NCBI RefSeq assembly: GCF_004208415.1
Contig: NZ_CP035758.1
Coordinates: forward strand, 4,836,001 to 4,900,000
From: Ktedonosporobacter rubrisoli
Lineage (GTDB): Bacteria > Chloroflexota > Ktedonobacteria > Ktedonobacterales > Ktedonobacteraceae
Length of the DNA: 64,000 nt
Direction: 5' to 3'
In this document: piece by piece, positions 36,402-45,560 of the stretch
Numbering within the stretch: position 1 is the first letter of the stretch
Layout: every line of letters starts with the position of its first letter
Translations under genes and position numbers: made by a program
The notes under the pieces: generated by a model
The model's input: the letters and a program-made list of their open reading frames with translations, nothing else
What the model was told of the DNA's origin: nothing
The model's database searches: none

Positions 36402-37475
36402 GTGTCTAGCACTAATTTAGAGGAATTAGCTAAACAGAAAAAATATCGTATTCTCATGGTAACGGGCATCTATCCAACCAAAGAGCGACCACATTCCGGT
36501 ACATTTGTTAAAGCTCTCGTTGATGCATTGGAATTTGAGGGGCACACGGTAGAAATCGTCCATCCTAAGCCTGGCCCAGTGCCGATACGTTATGCCTCCG
36601 CGACGCTGCAGGTCTTCTTAAAGACCCTGACTGGACGTTTTGATATCATTCACGGACACTATGGCCTGTGGTGCCTGGTTGGCCGCTTACAGTGGACTAC
36701 TGCCGTTGTCGCGGCTTTCCTTGGCGATGATCTGCTGGGAACTGTTACCGCCGAGGGCGGCCATAGCAAGAAAAGTCTGCTTGTCAAGCGCGTTAGCCAG
36801 TGGCTATGCCACCACGTTGAGGCCGTGACCGTCAAAACAGAGCAGATGAAAAGGGCCTCACTGATAGATGATGCTATCGTTATTCCCGATGGGATAAACT
36901 TTGAGCTCTTCCAGCCTATCCCGCGCGAAGAAGCCCGCGCCGCCCTGGGCTGGGATCAAGATCGCTACTATGTTGTCTTTGCGAATAATCCAGCCATTCC
37001 TGTCAAGAATTTCGCCCTGGCCCAGGCGGCCATTGAGCGCCTGAAAGCGCGGGGCATGACGGCTGAGCTGGTAGTGGCTAATGGACTGCCCCAGTCTACT
37101 GTCGTGCAATATATGAATGCCAGCAATGCCCTTATCCTTCCATCTGTAGCCGAGGGCTCTCCCAATGTGGTGCGAGAAGCCATGGCCTGTAACGTACCAG
37201 TTGTAACCACAGATGTCGGCGATGTGGCACAGGTCCTGGCGCATACCGAAGGCTGTAGCACCTGCCCACATGACGCTGAGGCGCTGGCTGCCGGCTTAGA
37301 AAAGGCTCTGCTCCATACCGAGCGCACGACGGGGCGCCAGGACACGGCCCACCTTGACGGCAAAGTTCTTGTCAAGCAGGTGATAGCCATGTATGAGATG
37401 GCTATAGAGAAGAAGCATCACAGAGCAAAAGGGCAGTCAGTTAGCAAGGGGGTCCGATATGGCAGCAGCTCATAG
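36402..37475 (+). CDS. Glycosyltransferase family 4-like
   Basis: About 357 residues from GTG 36402, which has AAAGGGAGAT just upstream. ATG 36375 has no ribosome site and a still longer frame exists to 36282. N-terminal ILMVTGIYPTKERPHSGTFVKALVDAL, then FDIIHGHYGLWCLVG, IPDGINFELFQP and PSVAEGSPNVVREAMACNVPVVTTDVGD give a GT-B/GT4 enzyme with the usual glutamate pair. It begins after a 170-base gap that is the only sizeable spacer in the operon, so a secondary promoter is possible there. Confidence 0.85.
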   Translation: MSSTNLEELAKQKKYRILMVTGIYPTKERPHSGTFVKALVDALEFEGHTVEIVHPKPGPVPIRYASATLQVFLKTLTGRFDIIHGHYGLWCLVGRLQWTTAVVAAFLGDDLLGTVTAEGGHSKKSLLVKRVSQWLCHHVEAVTVKTEQMKRASLIDDAIVIPDGINFELFQPIPREEARAALGWDQDRYYVVFANNPAIPVKNFALAQAAIERLKARGMTAELVVANGLPQSTVVQYMNASNALILPSVAEGSPNVVREAMACNVPVVTTDVGDVAQVLAHTEGCSTCPHDAEALAAGLEKALLHTERTTGRQDTAHLDGKVLVKQVIAMYEMAIEKKHHRAKGQSVSKGVRYGSSS

Positions 37476-38718
37476 CATCCTTATGCTCGTAGAAAATCTC
37501 TCTGTACCAGCCGATCCGCGCGTCTGGCGCGAGGCGCAATTCTTGAGGCAGTGCGGCTACCAGGTAAGCATCATCTGCCCTAAAGGTGAGAGACGGGATC
37601 GCGAATCTTACATCTGTATCGATGGCATCCATATCTATCGATACAGGCTGCCAGTCACCATTCGTAAGGCTAGCGACTATATCAAAGAGTATGGCTTAGC
37701 GATGCTCAACAGCTTCGGCCTGAGCCTCAAAGTCTGGCGCCGTCAGGGCTTTGATATCATCCATGCCGCCAACCCGCCGGATACCTTTTTTCTCATTGGC
37801 CTGTTTTATCGGCTCTTCGGGAAGAAATTCATCTTTGATCAGCACGACCTCGCTCCGGCGATGTTTCATATAAAGTTCAAGAATCGTATGCGAGCACTAT
37901 ACAAGCTGCATCAATTTCTTGAACGCTGCTCTTATCGCACAGCAAACGTGGTTATCACCACCAACGAATCGCAGAAACGCAACGCAATTGAGCAAGGGAA
38001 ATGTCGCCAGGAAAAAGTTTTCGTGGTCCGTAACGGTCCGGATATTGCCCGCTATACGCTGCGACCTGGCGAGCCCGAGTTGAAACAAGGGAAACGCTAT
38101 CTCCTGATCTATATAGGCGTTATGGGCTCACAGGATGGCGTTGAGTATGCCTTACATGCTCTTGCCGACCTTGTGCACAGACGCGGGCGCCATGACGTCG
38201 CCCTGACCTTATTAGGCGATGGTGATCAGCTTCCAATCCTGAAAACGTTGGCCCACGAGCTCAAGCTCGACGAATATATTCACTTCGCCGGCTGGGTCTC
38301 TGTGCCCGAGATGCTGCGCTATCTGGCGGCCGCCGATATTGGTCTCTCGCCCGATCCAAGCAACGAGCTCAACGATCGCAGCACAATGCTCAAAACTATG
38401 GAATATATGGCCATGGGCAAGCCGGTCGTGGCCTTCGATCTGCCCGAAACGCACTTCTCAGCACAGGAAGCAGCGCTCTATGCTACCCCCAATGAGGTAG
38501 AGGAGTTCGCGAACCATATCGAAACGCTCCTCAACGATGAGGACTTACGTCACAGGCTGGGAGTATATGGGCGCAAGCGGATCGAGGATTTGCTGAGTTG
38601 GGACTGCACCAAGCAGAATCTGCGTCGCGCCTATGAAGCGCTAACGCCAGCTTATAGCGAATCTGGCTCAGCCAACTCGGACCTTTCTGATCCCGTTTCT
38701 GCCTCGGCCGGCCATTAA
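37459..38718 (+). CDS. Glycosyltransferase family 4 (WbuB-like)
   Basis: 419 residues. ILMLVENLSVPADPRVWREAQFLRQCGYQVSIICPKG is the N-terminus typical of the WbuB/GT4 branch. IFDQHDLAPAMF follows, then VVRNGPDIARYTL and DRSTMLKTMEYMAMGKPVVAFDLPET. It overlaps the preceding gene by 17 bases. Likely substrates are an N-acetylated amino-sugar donor and a lipid-linked acceptor, inferred from relatives. The tail after residue 400 (SESGSANSDLSDPVSASAGH) is disordered. Confidence 0.88.
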   Translation: MAAAHSILMLVENLSVPADPRVWREAQFLRQCGYQVSIICPKGERRDRESYICIDGIHIYRYRLPVTIRKASDYIKEYGLAMLNSFGLSLKVWRRQGFDIIHAANPPDTFFLIGLFYRLFGKKFIFDQHDLAPAMFHIKFKNRMRALYKLHQFLERCSYRTANVVITTNESQKRNAIEQGKCRQEKVFVVRNGPDIARYTLRPGEPELKQGKRYLLIYIGVMGSQDGVEYALHALADLVHRRGRHDVALTLLGDGDQLPILKTLAHELKLDEYIHFAGWVSVPEMLRYLAAADIGLSPDPSNELNDRSTMLKTMEYMAMGKPVVAFDLPETHFSAQEAALYATPNEVEEFANHIETLLNDEDLRHRLGVYGRKRIEDLLSWDCTKQNLRRAYEALTPAYSESGSANSDLSDPVSASAGH

Positions 38719-38818
38719 GAGAAAGCCGTCATCCTTGCTGGCTCGCTAAGTAAAGCAAGGCCACATGCCGATATTTCTCAGCATAATAACGATCCAATCA
38801 TCAGTAAAGAAAGGGGTA

Positions 38819-39811
38819 ATGCGCAATCTCTCTCGCTTGAGAGCATTGCGTACAGCATATATGGCAAAAGCAAAATATCTCGTCACTGGAGGTGCGGGCT
38901 TTATTGGCTCTCATATCGCCGAAACGCTCCTGAAACAAGGTGAAGCGGTACGCATTCTTGACAATATTGCCACCGGCCGCCAGGCTAATCTTGAAGCTTT
39001 AAGAGAGTATGCCGAACGGGTGGAATTTATCGATGGCGATATTCGCGACGCCAAACTCGTACGCACAGCAGTAGAAGGCACAGAAGTTGTATTCCACCAG
39101 GCAGCTCTAGCCTCGGTCCCGCGCTCTATCGCCGATCCTGTTGCTTCGCTAGAGACCAACATCAACGGCACCCAAAACGTGCTGCTGGCTGCCCGCGATG
39201 CCGGTGTACGGCGAGTCGTCTATGCCAGCTCCTCGTCAGTCTATGGCAATACGCCAACCTTGCCCAAACATGAAGAGATGCCAACCGCACCGATGTCGCC
39301 CTACGCTGTACAAAAGCTTACTGGAGAATTATTATGCGGGGTATTCACCCGTATCTACGGACTTGAAACCGTCGCCCTACGCTACTTCAATGTCTTTGGA
39401 CCCCGACAAGATCCCGCCTCAGAATACGCGGCAGTGATTCCACGCTTTATCACTGCGCTGCTAGAAAAGCGCCGCCCGATAGTCTTTGGGGACGGAGAAC
39501 AGACCCGCGACTTTACCTATGTAGAGAATGTGGTCCAGGCCAATTTACTGGCCGCCACGGCTCCGGCAGCGTCAGGGGCCGCTATGAATGTTGGTTGCGG
39601 AGATCAGATCTCGCTGAATAGTGTCTTGCAGATTGCCGGGGATTTGCTGGGCGTACGGGTTGATGCCGAATATCGCGAGCCACGAGCGGGAGATGTGCGG
39701 GATAGCCTGGCCGATATCAGCAAAGCGCAGCGCTTGTTAGGATATAAGCCAACTGTCGACTTCCGCGAAGGATTGGCGCGCACTATTCGCGCCCTGGAGG
39801 CAGGTAGATAG
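38819..39811 (+). CDS. NAD-dependent sugar epimerase (extended SDR, UDP-glucose/GlcNAc 4-epimerase type)
   Basis: About 330 residues. YLVTGGAGFIGSHIAETLLKQG is the NAD site. ILDNIATGRQANLEAL follows, then SSSVYGNTPTLPKHE...SPYAVQKLTGE with the catalytic Tyr-x3-Lys, and RYFNVFGPRQDPASEYAAVIPRF. This is the layout of WbpP/GalE-type 4-epimerases. ATG 38819 is chosen for AAAGGGG 5 bases before it. It is the last gene of the plus-strand operon and is followed by a strong hairpin. Confidence 0.87.
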   Translation: MRNLSRLRALRTAYMAKAKYLVTGGAGFIGSHIAETLLKQGEAVRILDNIATGRQANLEALREYAERVEFIDGDIRDAKLVRTAVEGTEVVFHQAALASVPRSIADPVASLETNINGTQNVLLAARDAGVRRVVYASSSSVYGNTPTLPKHEEMPTAPMSPYAVQKLTGELLCGVFTRIYGLETVALRYFNVFGPRQDPASEYAAVIPRFITALLEKRRPIVFGDGEQTRDFTYVENVVQANLLAATAPAASGAAMNVGCGDQISLNSVLQIAGDLLGVRVDAEYREPRAGDVRDSLADISKAQRLLGYKPTVDFREGLARTIRALEAGR

Positions 39812-39832
39812 AAAGTCTCAGCGTTTCAAGCC

Positions 39833-39872
39833 GGGGATGAGCAGCTAACAGCTCATCCCCAATATTTATTAT
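39833..39872. terminator. Terminator hairpin between convergent genes
   Basis: GGGGATGAGC (39833-39842) pairs perfectly with GCTCATCCCC (39851-39860). It is followed by AATATTTATTATT on the plus strand. It lies 22 bases after the epimerase stop and overlaps the end of the convergent oxidoreductase gene region. Confidence 0.75.
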
Positions 39873-40873
39873 TGTACTGTGACCGTTGCACTCACGCGCT
39901 CCTGCCGCTCCAATGCTTCTTGCACCGCAGCCAGAACCTGCACAACTGCCAGACCAACCTCGCCGCTAGCGCGCGGGGGCCGACCAGTACGAATCGCTGT
40001 AGCGAAATCCTCGCACTCCAAGCGCAAGGGCTCCATCCAATCGATATGTGGGATAGTGATAGCGCCTAGGCGATACGAAACCACAGGGTCCGCATGCACA
40101 TCTGCGCCCTTGTTATAAATCTTCACCATCTCAGCCGGATTGGTATCATCGTAGACAACCATCCGCGCATCGCCAATGATCGTCACCCGACGCACTTTAC
40201 AAGGGTGCAGCCAGCTTACATGTACGTGCGCAGTCATGCCATCGGCAAACTCAAGATCCAGGTGAGCGATATCATGAATGCGCGACTGAAGATGAGCGTG
40301 AGCCTGCACCTTTACCTGTTCCGGCTTCTTGCCAAACAGATAGAGGAGTATCGAAACATCATGGGGAGCAAGGTCCCAAATGACATTAATATCGTTGCGA
40401 AATAGGCCCAGATTCAAGCGCTCCGTCTCAACAGAGAAAATCTTGCCAAGATCGCCACTCTGCACCAGCTTACGCAGCTCATTGACGGCAGGGCTATATT
40501 CAAAGGTATGCCCCACCATTAAGACGAGCTTCTTCTCCCTGGCCAACTCAATCAGCTCTTCAGCTTCAGCGACAGAGGTGGTAAGAGGTTTTTCTACCAG
40601 GACATGCTTGCCGTGCAATAGCGCCTGCTTAGCGAGTTGATAATGAACTCGAACAGGGGCCGCAATCACCACAGCATCCACATCTGAGCGAAAGATATCC
40701 TCAGGCAGAGTAGTCGTATGTATCCACGGCTGATGTAAGGATATTGAAGCAAGACGATTTTTATCTGTATCAGCTACCATCGCCACAGAGACACGAGGCA
40801 AACCTTCAAGATTACGTGCAATCTTGGGTCCCCAATATCCCCAGCCGATGATTCCAAAGCGTAGATCGGCCAT
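39869..40873 (-). CDS. Gfo/Idh/MocA-family oxidoreductase (WbpB-like)
   Basis: 334 residues. Rossmann motif FGIIGWGYWGPKIARNL, the family lysine motif VEKPLTTSVAEAEELI near residue 95, and the catalytic-region WDLAPHDVSILLYLFG with its histidine. In WbpB the enzyme oxidises C3 of UDP-GlcNAc-uronic acid so that an aminotransferase can act. The adjacent co-directional DegT gene (85 bases upstream) and the WbpA- and WbpD-like genes support that role. AAAGGA lies upstream of ATG 40873. Confidence 0.85.
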   Translation of the reverse strand: MADLRFGIIGWGYWGPKIARNLEGLPRVSVAMVADTDKNRLASISLHQPWIHTTTLPEDIFRSDVDAVVIAAPVRVHYQLAKQALLHGKHVLVEKPLTTSVAEAEELIELAREKKLVLMVGHTFEYSPAVNELRKLVQSGDLGKIFSVETERLNLGLFRNDINVIWDLAPHDVSILLYLFGKKPEQVKVQAHAHLQSRIHDIAHLDLEFADGMTAHVHVSWLHPCKVRRVTIIGDARMVVYDDTNPAEMVKIYNKGADVHADPVVSYRLGAITIPHIDWMEPLRLECEDFATAIRTGRPPRASGEVGLAVVQVLAAVQEALERQERVSATVTVQ

Positions 40874-40958
40874 ACCAGGTACATTCCTTTTACATTTTCA
40901 ATAAAACGCATTCAACAACTTATGCCATCAAGGAACACAACATCACAGGCAAACACCA

Positions 40959-42077
40959 CTACATTTTCTTTACACCGGCTAGCACATTTTTCTTCACAGC
41001 GGCCACAACCAATTGGAGCTGTTCCTCAGTTAATTCAGGGTACATAGGCAACGAAACTATATGTTCAGCCGCGCGCTCCGTAACTGGCAGCATGCCCTTT
41101 TCATAGCCATAAATCGAGCAGGCGGGCTGCAGATGGATAGGAATAGGATAATGCACATTTGTCTCTATTCCTTCTTTGGCCAGAGCCTCGCGAAACTGAT
41201 CTCGTGCTGGCACCTGTATCACATAATAACAATAAACATGTGTCCCCCAGGGTCGCGTCACAGGAACCGCCTCTACCACATCTTGTAACAGTTCAGCATA
41301 GCGCTGCGCATGGGCCTGACGCGCGGCATTCCACTGATCGAGGTAAGGCATCTTGATGAGCAGCACAGCGGCTTGCATTTCGTCAAGGCGTGCATTCACC
41401 CCCATCAATTCATGCTTATAGCGAATACGCGAACCATGGTCACGTATCATACGCATCCTCTCGGCCAGAGAGCTATCGTTGGTTGTGCAGATGCCAGCCT
41501 CACCAAAGGCGCCTAAATTTTTGCTGAAATAGAGGCTGAAGCAGGCAATATCCCCAAAGCTCCCAACCCGTTGGCCTTGATATGTCGCACCATGAGCCTG
41601 GGAAGCATCCTCAATCACCTTCAAGCCATGCGCACGAGCAAAATCAAGCACTGGCTGCATCTCCACGGCATGCCCAAAGAGATGCACAGGCAAAACAGCG
41701 CGCGTACGCGGCGTCAGCACCTGCTCTAATTGTTGCCAATCCATCAGGTATGTTTCGGGATCGATATCAACAAAAACCGGCCTGGCCCCCACAGCAGCAA
41801 TCGCTTCTATAGTAGCGATGAAGGTATTGGACACAGTAATCACTTCATCCCCAGGGCCTATCTCGCACGCACGTAAAGCCAGGATAAGAGCATCTGTCCC
41901 TGACGACACTCCTACCCCATACTGGCATTCACAATACGCGGCAAAGTCACGCTCAAAGGCCTGTACACGCGGCCCCAAGAACAGGCGCATGCTATCAAGC
42001 ACTTCCTCAAAAGCCGCCATAATCTCCGGCTTGAGCTTGAGGTACTGTGCGCGCAAATCGACCAGAGGCACTTGCAT
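40959..42077 (-). CDS. DegT/DnrJ/EryC1-family PLP aminotransferase (WbpE-like)
   Basis: About 372 residues from ATG 42077 (TTAAGGAG 11 bases upstream; a GTG at 42089 overlaps that site). GVSSGTDALILALRACEIGPGDEV, VHLFGHAVEMQPVLDFA, EDASQAHGATYQG and FSLYFSKNLGAFGEAG, where the lysine forms the PLP Schiff base. In the WbpA-B-E-D pathway this enzyme installs the 3-amino group on the 3-keto sugar made by the preceding oxidoreductase. Other 3- or 4-ketosugar aminotransferases of this family are possible. Confidence 0.88.
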   Translation of the reverse strand: MQVPLVDLRAQYLKLKPEIMAAFEEVLDSMRLFLGPRVQAFERDFAAYCECQYGVGVSSGTDALILALRACEIGPGDEVITVSNTFIATIEAIAAVGARPVFVDIDPETYLMDWQQLEQVLTPRTRAVLPVHLFGHAVEMQPVLDFARAHGLKVIEDASQAHGATYQGQRVGSFGDIACFSLYFSKNLGAFGEAGICTTNDSSLAERMRMIRDHGSRIRYKHELMGVNARLDEMQAAVLLIKMPYLDQWNAARQAHAQRYAELLQDVVEAVPVTRPWGTHVYCYYVIQVPARDQFREALAKEGIETNVHYPIPIHLQPACSIYGYEKGMLPVTERAAEHIVSLPMYPELTEEQLQLVVAAVKKNVLAGVKKM

Positions 42078-42453
42078 AGATGGCACCACTCCTTAATCTT
42101 CTAAAACCATTAGATACAAACTGTTCCCAACACTCACATAGTAACACCCGCAAGTGCTAGTAAAATGAATGGGCCGGTGTAGGATAGGTGAAACTGCGTC
42201 TAAGAGGTAGAGAAATTTCCTCCATGCCCTGAAAAAGTTCTACTATGAAAAGGGGATAGCTTAAAGGACAGGCATTATACTACCAGCAAGAAAACTCACA
42301 TTTTTAACACCTTTCCCCCTACTCTTTACCATATCTCTATAAGAATCCTCACCGATTATACACCGGGATAGACTACACTGAATTTGGAAGCTGTCTGAAG
42401 AGATGCCCCAGACAAAAGGCACTCTCTCTAACCTGCAATTGGGGAGGGATAAT
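42078..42453. other. Divergent promoter region
   Basis: This region separates the aminotransferase (minus) from the sugar transferase (plus). It carries CCGGTGT (42174-42180), AGAGGTAGAGAA (42203-42214), GTAGAGAAATTT (42207-42218) and ACACCGG (42360-42366), all also found upstream of the 23884 operon. No gene is seen. Confidence 0.5.
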
Positions 42454-43128
42454 ATGGTCGTTCAGTCAGAACCTATTCAAACAATAAGTATCGACCCAAA
42501 ATATCTACAAGCCAAACGCAAACTTGATATCATCTTTACGCTACTTGTCTCGCCCCTCGTTCTTCTTATAGGAGGCCTGGTAGCAATATTGATCAAGCTT
42601 GATTCAAAGGGCCCTGTCTTCTTTCGCCAGAAGCGTATAGGCCTCAACGGAGTCGAGTTTGAAATGCTCAAGTTTCGTTCTATGTATGTAAATAGTGATG
42701 ATATCGAGCATCGTGAAAGAATCAAACAGTATATGAACGGCCAGAAACTTAACGCCAACGGAACGAGTGAGCTGGCCTATAAAAATGTCAATGATCCGCG
42801 CATTACGCGGGTAGGACGCTTTATTCGTAAAACAAGCCTTGATGAATTGCCCCAATTCTGGAATGTTCTGCAAGGCCAAATGTCTCTGGTCGGGCCACGC
42901 CCCCCTCTCCCCTTTGAGGTGGAGGAGTATACTCCGCACGACTGGCTGCGCCTCTCAGGTAAGCCAGGCTTAACCGGAACATGGCAGGTCTACGGTAGAT
43001 CGCGCGTCACCTTTCAAAACATGGTTGAGATGGATATAGAATATCTACATGAGCAATCAATTTGGAAGGACTTGAAGTTCATTTTGCTGACGGTACCTGT
43101 GATGATTTCAGGCAAAGGGGGAGCCTGA
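42454..43128 (+). CDS. Undecaprenyl-phosphate sugar-1-phosphate transferase (priming enzyme)
   Basis: About 224 residues from ATG 42454 (GGGGAGGGAT upstream). There is a single membrane segment, LDIIFTLLVSPLVLLIGGLVAILI, and the polyprenyl-P hexose-1-P transferase core: GPVFFRQKRIGLNGVEFEMLKFRSM, RKTSLDELPQFWNVLQGQMSLVGPRPPLP, KPGLTGTWQVYGRS. It matches the short WcaJ/EpsL-type catalytic domain without the extra N-terminal membrane region. It starts repeat-unit synthesis on the lipid carrier. It lies 18 bases from the convergent 43146 gene. Confidence 0.92.
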   Translation: MVVQSEPIQTISIDPKYLQAKRKLDIIFTLLVSPLVLLIGGLVAILIKLDSKGPVFFRQKRIGLNGVEFEMLKFRSMYVNSDDIEHRERIKQYMNGQKLNANGTSELAYKNVNDPRITRVGRFIRKTSLDELPQFWNVLQGQMSLVGPRPPLPFEVEEYTPHDWLRLSGKPGLTGTWQVYGRSRVTFQNMVEMDIEYLHEQSIWKDLKFILLTVPVMISGKGGA

Positions 43129-43145
43129 GAAAGAATGCAAGGCGC

Positions 43146-43613
43146 TTAGCTTCTCTTAGCTTGGGTCGCTATAGACAGCAGTATCGAACGTGCCTGGACC
43201 AGGCGAGCCGGGGAAACTTGCCTCATCTCGTTGTGCCAGTCACGTTCTGCTCTCTCGATACGCCGCAGTAGCAAACGTATTCGAACAGGATCAACCAAGA
43301 CCGGGAAGATCTCATATCCCGTCAACTTACTTAGCTGCTCAATGATACCAGTGACTTTCTGGTCTGCAATAGCCAGCGTAAGTCCTCCACGATCTTTGCC
43401 AATGACGATGCACTGATAGCGCTTCATGACTTTTAGCGGCAAAATACGCCAATATTGCGCCGATACACGCCTCAAGGTAAACAACCTGGGTATCTCGATA
43501 CCTTGTACATCGTGTACCATACTCCACTGCATCCTTTCCATATCGCGCCAGAATCCCCCCATCATTTCTCGCTTGTCAAAACGTTTACGCATTAAAGTCC
43601 GCTCAAGCGCCAC
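43146..43613 (-). CDS. Stand-alone GspE/PilB N-terminal (MshEN-like) domain protein
   Basis: 155 residues from GTG 43613 (GGAAGGA upstream). Residues 45-120 (ILPLKVMKRYQCIVIGKDRGGLTLAIADQ...VTGIIEQLSKLTGYEIFPVLVDPVRIRLLL) match the N-terminal domain of type II secretion/type IV pilus ATPases. In MshE-type proteins this domain can bind c-di-GMP. There is no ATPase domain. The first half-motif RxGxxxx-LGxxLL seen in c-di-GMP binders is not obvious here. Located at the end of the exopolysaccharide region, it may be a regulator. Confidence 0.6.
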   Translation of the reverse strand: MALERTLMRKRFDKREMMGGFWRDMERMQWSMVHDVQGIEIPRLFTLRRVSAQYWRILPLKVMKRYQCIVIGKDRGGLTLAIADQKVTGIIEQLSKLTGYEIFPVLVDPVRIRLLLRRIERAERDWHNEMRQVSPARLVQARSILLSIATQAKRS

Positions 43614-43971
43614 TCTGCTTATCCTTCCTTGCCCGTTTCGGCCCTCGCGCCTCTAGCCTGGTTTTTTGCCAGGTAGAAAACATAAATATTTTAGAGATCA
43701 TCCTCCTCGTATACAGGCTGAGATTCAGGGAATTCTACAAATGCTCAGGTATCGAGGCCGGCCCTTACACATCACAATTAGAAGCTTCTATCAGACTAAT
43801 TCGCCAACTTTTAATCTCAGCTAGAGGAGTACTACGCAAATCTATCCAGGTATATCTATCCTTCTAGTATGGAGAATAGCCCACCCATGTGTAGATATGA
43901 TGATCATATACACAGAAATATGGTAGTAGAGAGGTGCAACAAGTAGAGATCTTTTCACTGCAACAATACAC
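43614..43971. other. Intergenic region without a gene
   Basis: This spacer lies upstream of the MshEN-like gene and downstream of the response-regulator terminator. I find no ORF with protein-like composition and no RNA gene. Confidence 0.4.
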
Positions 43972-44003
43972 AAAAAAAGAAGAGCGCTACAAAATGCTCT
44001 TCT
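43972..44003 (-). terminator. Rho-independent terminator of the OmpR-type regulator
   Basis: On the minus strand AGAAGAGC...GCTCTTCT forms an 8-bp stem followed by TTTTTTT (plus-strand A 43972-43978), 32 bases after the stop at 44035. Confidence 0.85.
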
Positions 44004-44034
44004 CTTCAGTTAAACTGTCTTGAAATACGTGCTC

Positions 44035-44778
44035 TTATAGAGAAACTATACGCAATGGGCGTTCCGGGCCATCATCCCCCTGCCCATCTTCTTCATTGCG
44101 ACGCACCAGAGTATACCCCACCCCTGGCACGGTCAAAATATAACGCGGATTACCAGGATCAGGCTCGATTTTCTGACGCAAATGACGTATATGGGCTTTT
44201 ATCAAGCCAGCATCTCCATCCCCATCATAGCCCCAGACATGAGTAACAATTTGGTTTGCAGTACATACATCATTCGCACTGATAGCAAGTAAATGCAATA
44301 ATTTGCTTTCCGTAGGGGTCAAGCGCGCTGTTTTTCCATGAATAGTAACTTCATTATGCAGTGAATCAACACAAATGGGACCGACTGTCACAATAGAGGA
44401 AGGACGGCGCTCCAATGTGGAACGGGCGCGCCGACTGACAGCCCGAATACGCGCTAACAGCTGCGAAGGATAAAAAGGTTTGCGTAAATAGTCGTCAGCT
44501 CCTGACTCCAGGCAGCGGACTTCATCCTGTACATCTTTACCATCAGTAACTACCAATACCAGTGCATCATGTTTGGTACGCAGCTCACGGCACATTGCCA
44601 GTAAATCCACATCCTTTAGCGCTGTATCCATAATAACCAGGTCAGGTCTTTGCTCTATCCATTCAATCTTGGCCCGCTCTGCATTATACGCTCGATATAC
44701 CTCATAACCTAATGTTTTCAGCCAACTGGTGAGCATCTCGACCAAATCACGGTCACTATCAATGACCAGTAACTTCAT
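44035..44778 (-). CDS. OmpR/PhoB-family response regulator
   Basis: 247 residues. A receiver domain (1-118) has the phosphate-accepting aspartate in DLVIMDTALKD, the acidic pair in LLVIDSDRD, threonine in VLVVTDG and lysine in DYLRKPFYP. A winged-helix DNA-binding domain (130-225) has LTPTESKLLHLLA, HVWGYDGDGDAGLIKAHIRHLRQKIEPDPGNPRYI and VPGVGYTLV. The 15-residue tail is acidic. No sensor kinase lies next to it, so it is an orphan here. It is transcribed alone, with its own terminator. Confidence 0.93.
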   Translation of the reverse strand: MKLLVIDSDRDLVEMLTSWLKTLGYEVYRAYNAERAKIEWIEQRPDLVIMDTALKDVDLLAMCRELRTKHDALVLVVTDGKDVQDEVRCLESGADDYLRKPFYPSQLLARIRAVSRRARSTLERRPSSIVTVGPICVDSLHNEVTIHGKTARLTPTESKLLHLLAISANDVCTANQIVTHVWGYDGDGDAGLIKAHIRHLRQKIEPDPGNPRYILTVPGVGYTLVRRNEEDGQGDDGPERPLRIVSL

Positions 44779-45560
44779 CGTGTCTCCTCTCTACCTATGC
44801 TGCTCTATGGCATTATGCGGCACACACACTACAAACGTCATCAGTTTTCATTACACTTAACATGTAATAGCAACAATTAGTTCAATGACCGATGTCTCTT
44901 ATTATATCCTGTAAATTGGCAGTGAAAGACCTTTAACGCTGCCCTCAATCATGCCAGGAAAGAAAAGGAGTATCAATTACTATACTTTGCTGACAACTGC
45001 CAGAGGGTCCTGATAGTTATTCAGCCTGGCACTTTCCTGCTCGCCATGAAAAGATTTGCAAGTTAATTTCATTGGCGCACAGACCTCGACCTAACCCATT
45101 CCAGCACTGAGATCTGTCGTTTACAAGATTAAATAGCTATATACATATATATGTATTTTATTCTTAAGTTACAAACAGTACCATTTTCACCAAGTTATGT
45201 GCATACTCGCCGATGTAGAAGATAAAAACTTATCCGTAGTCGTAAGTAAAAGCGAGCACAGGCCCCATAGAAGTATCGGGCCCACGCACTGGCGGGAGCA
45301 ACCTGATTACTATATGCTTGTGAGAGTGTTTGCATCTCATTCCCCTCTAAAGCATGTAACCCAGAAAGACGAGGATAGATTATGTAGTATCTTTCTCTGT
45401 AAGCTTGCCGTAGGATTAGACAAGGCTCCACAGTACTGTTCCTAGTATCTAGGAGATACTATAACGTATAGACATATAAATTGCAACTTGGCCAGGAGGT
45501 AATACCTCACAATTCCTATAGCACAAGCCTCCCTCTCAATGGCTCTAACAGGCATATTCA
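44779..45560. other. Intergenic region, AT-rich, no convincing gene
   Basis: Almost 800 bases. It includes ATACATATATATGTAT (around 45143-45158), a short AT palindrome. The open frames at 45195-45445 on both strands are mirror shadows without ribosome sites. It presumably holds the regulator's promoter near 44800. Confidence 0.45.

Noticed and set aside
45195..45445. Overlapping ORFs on both strands
   Set aside because: Both are shadows in an AT-rich spacer without start signals.
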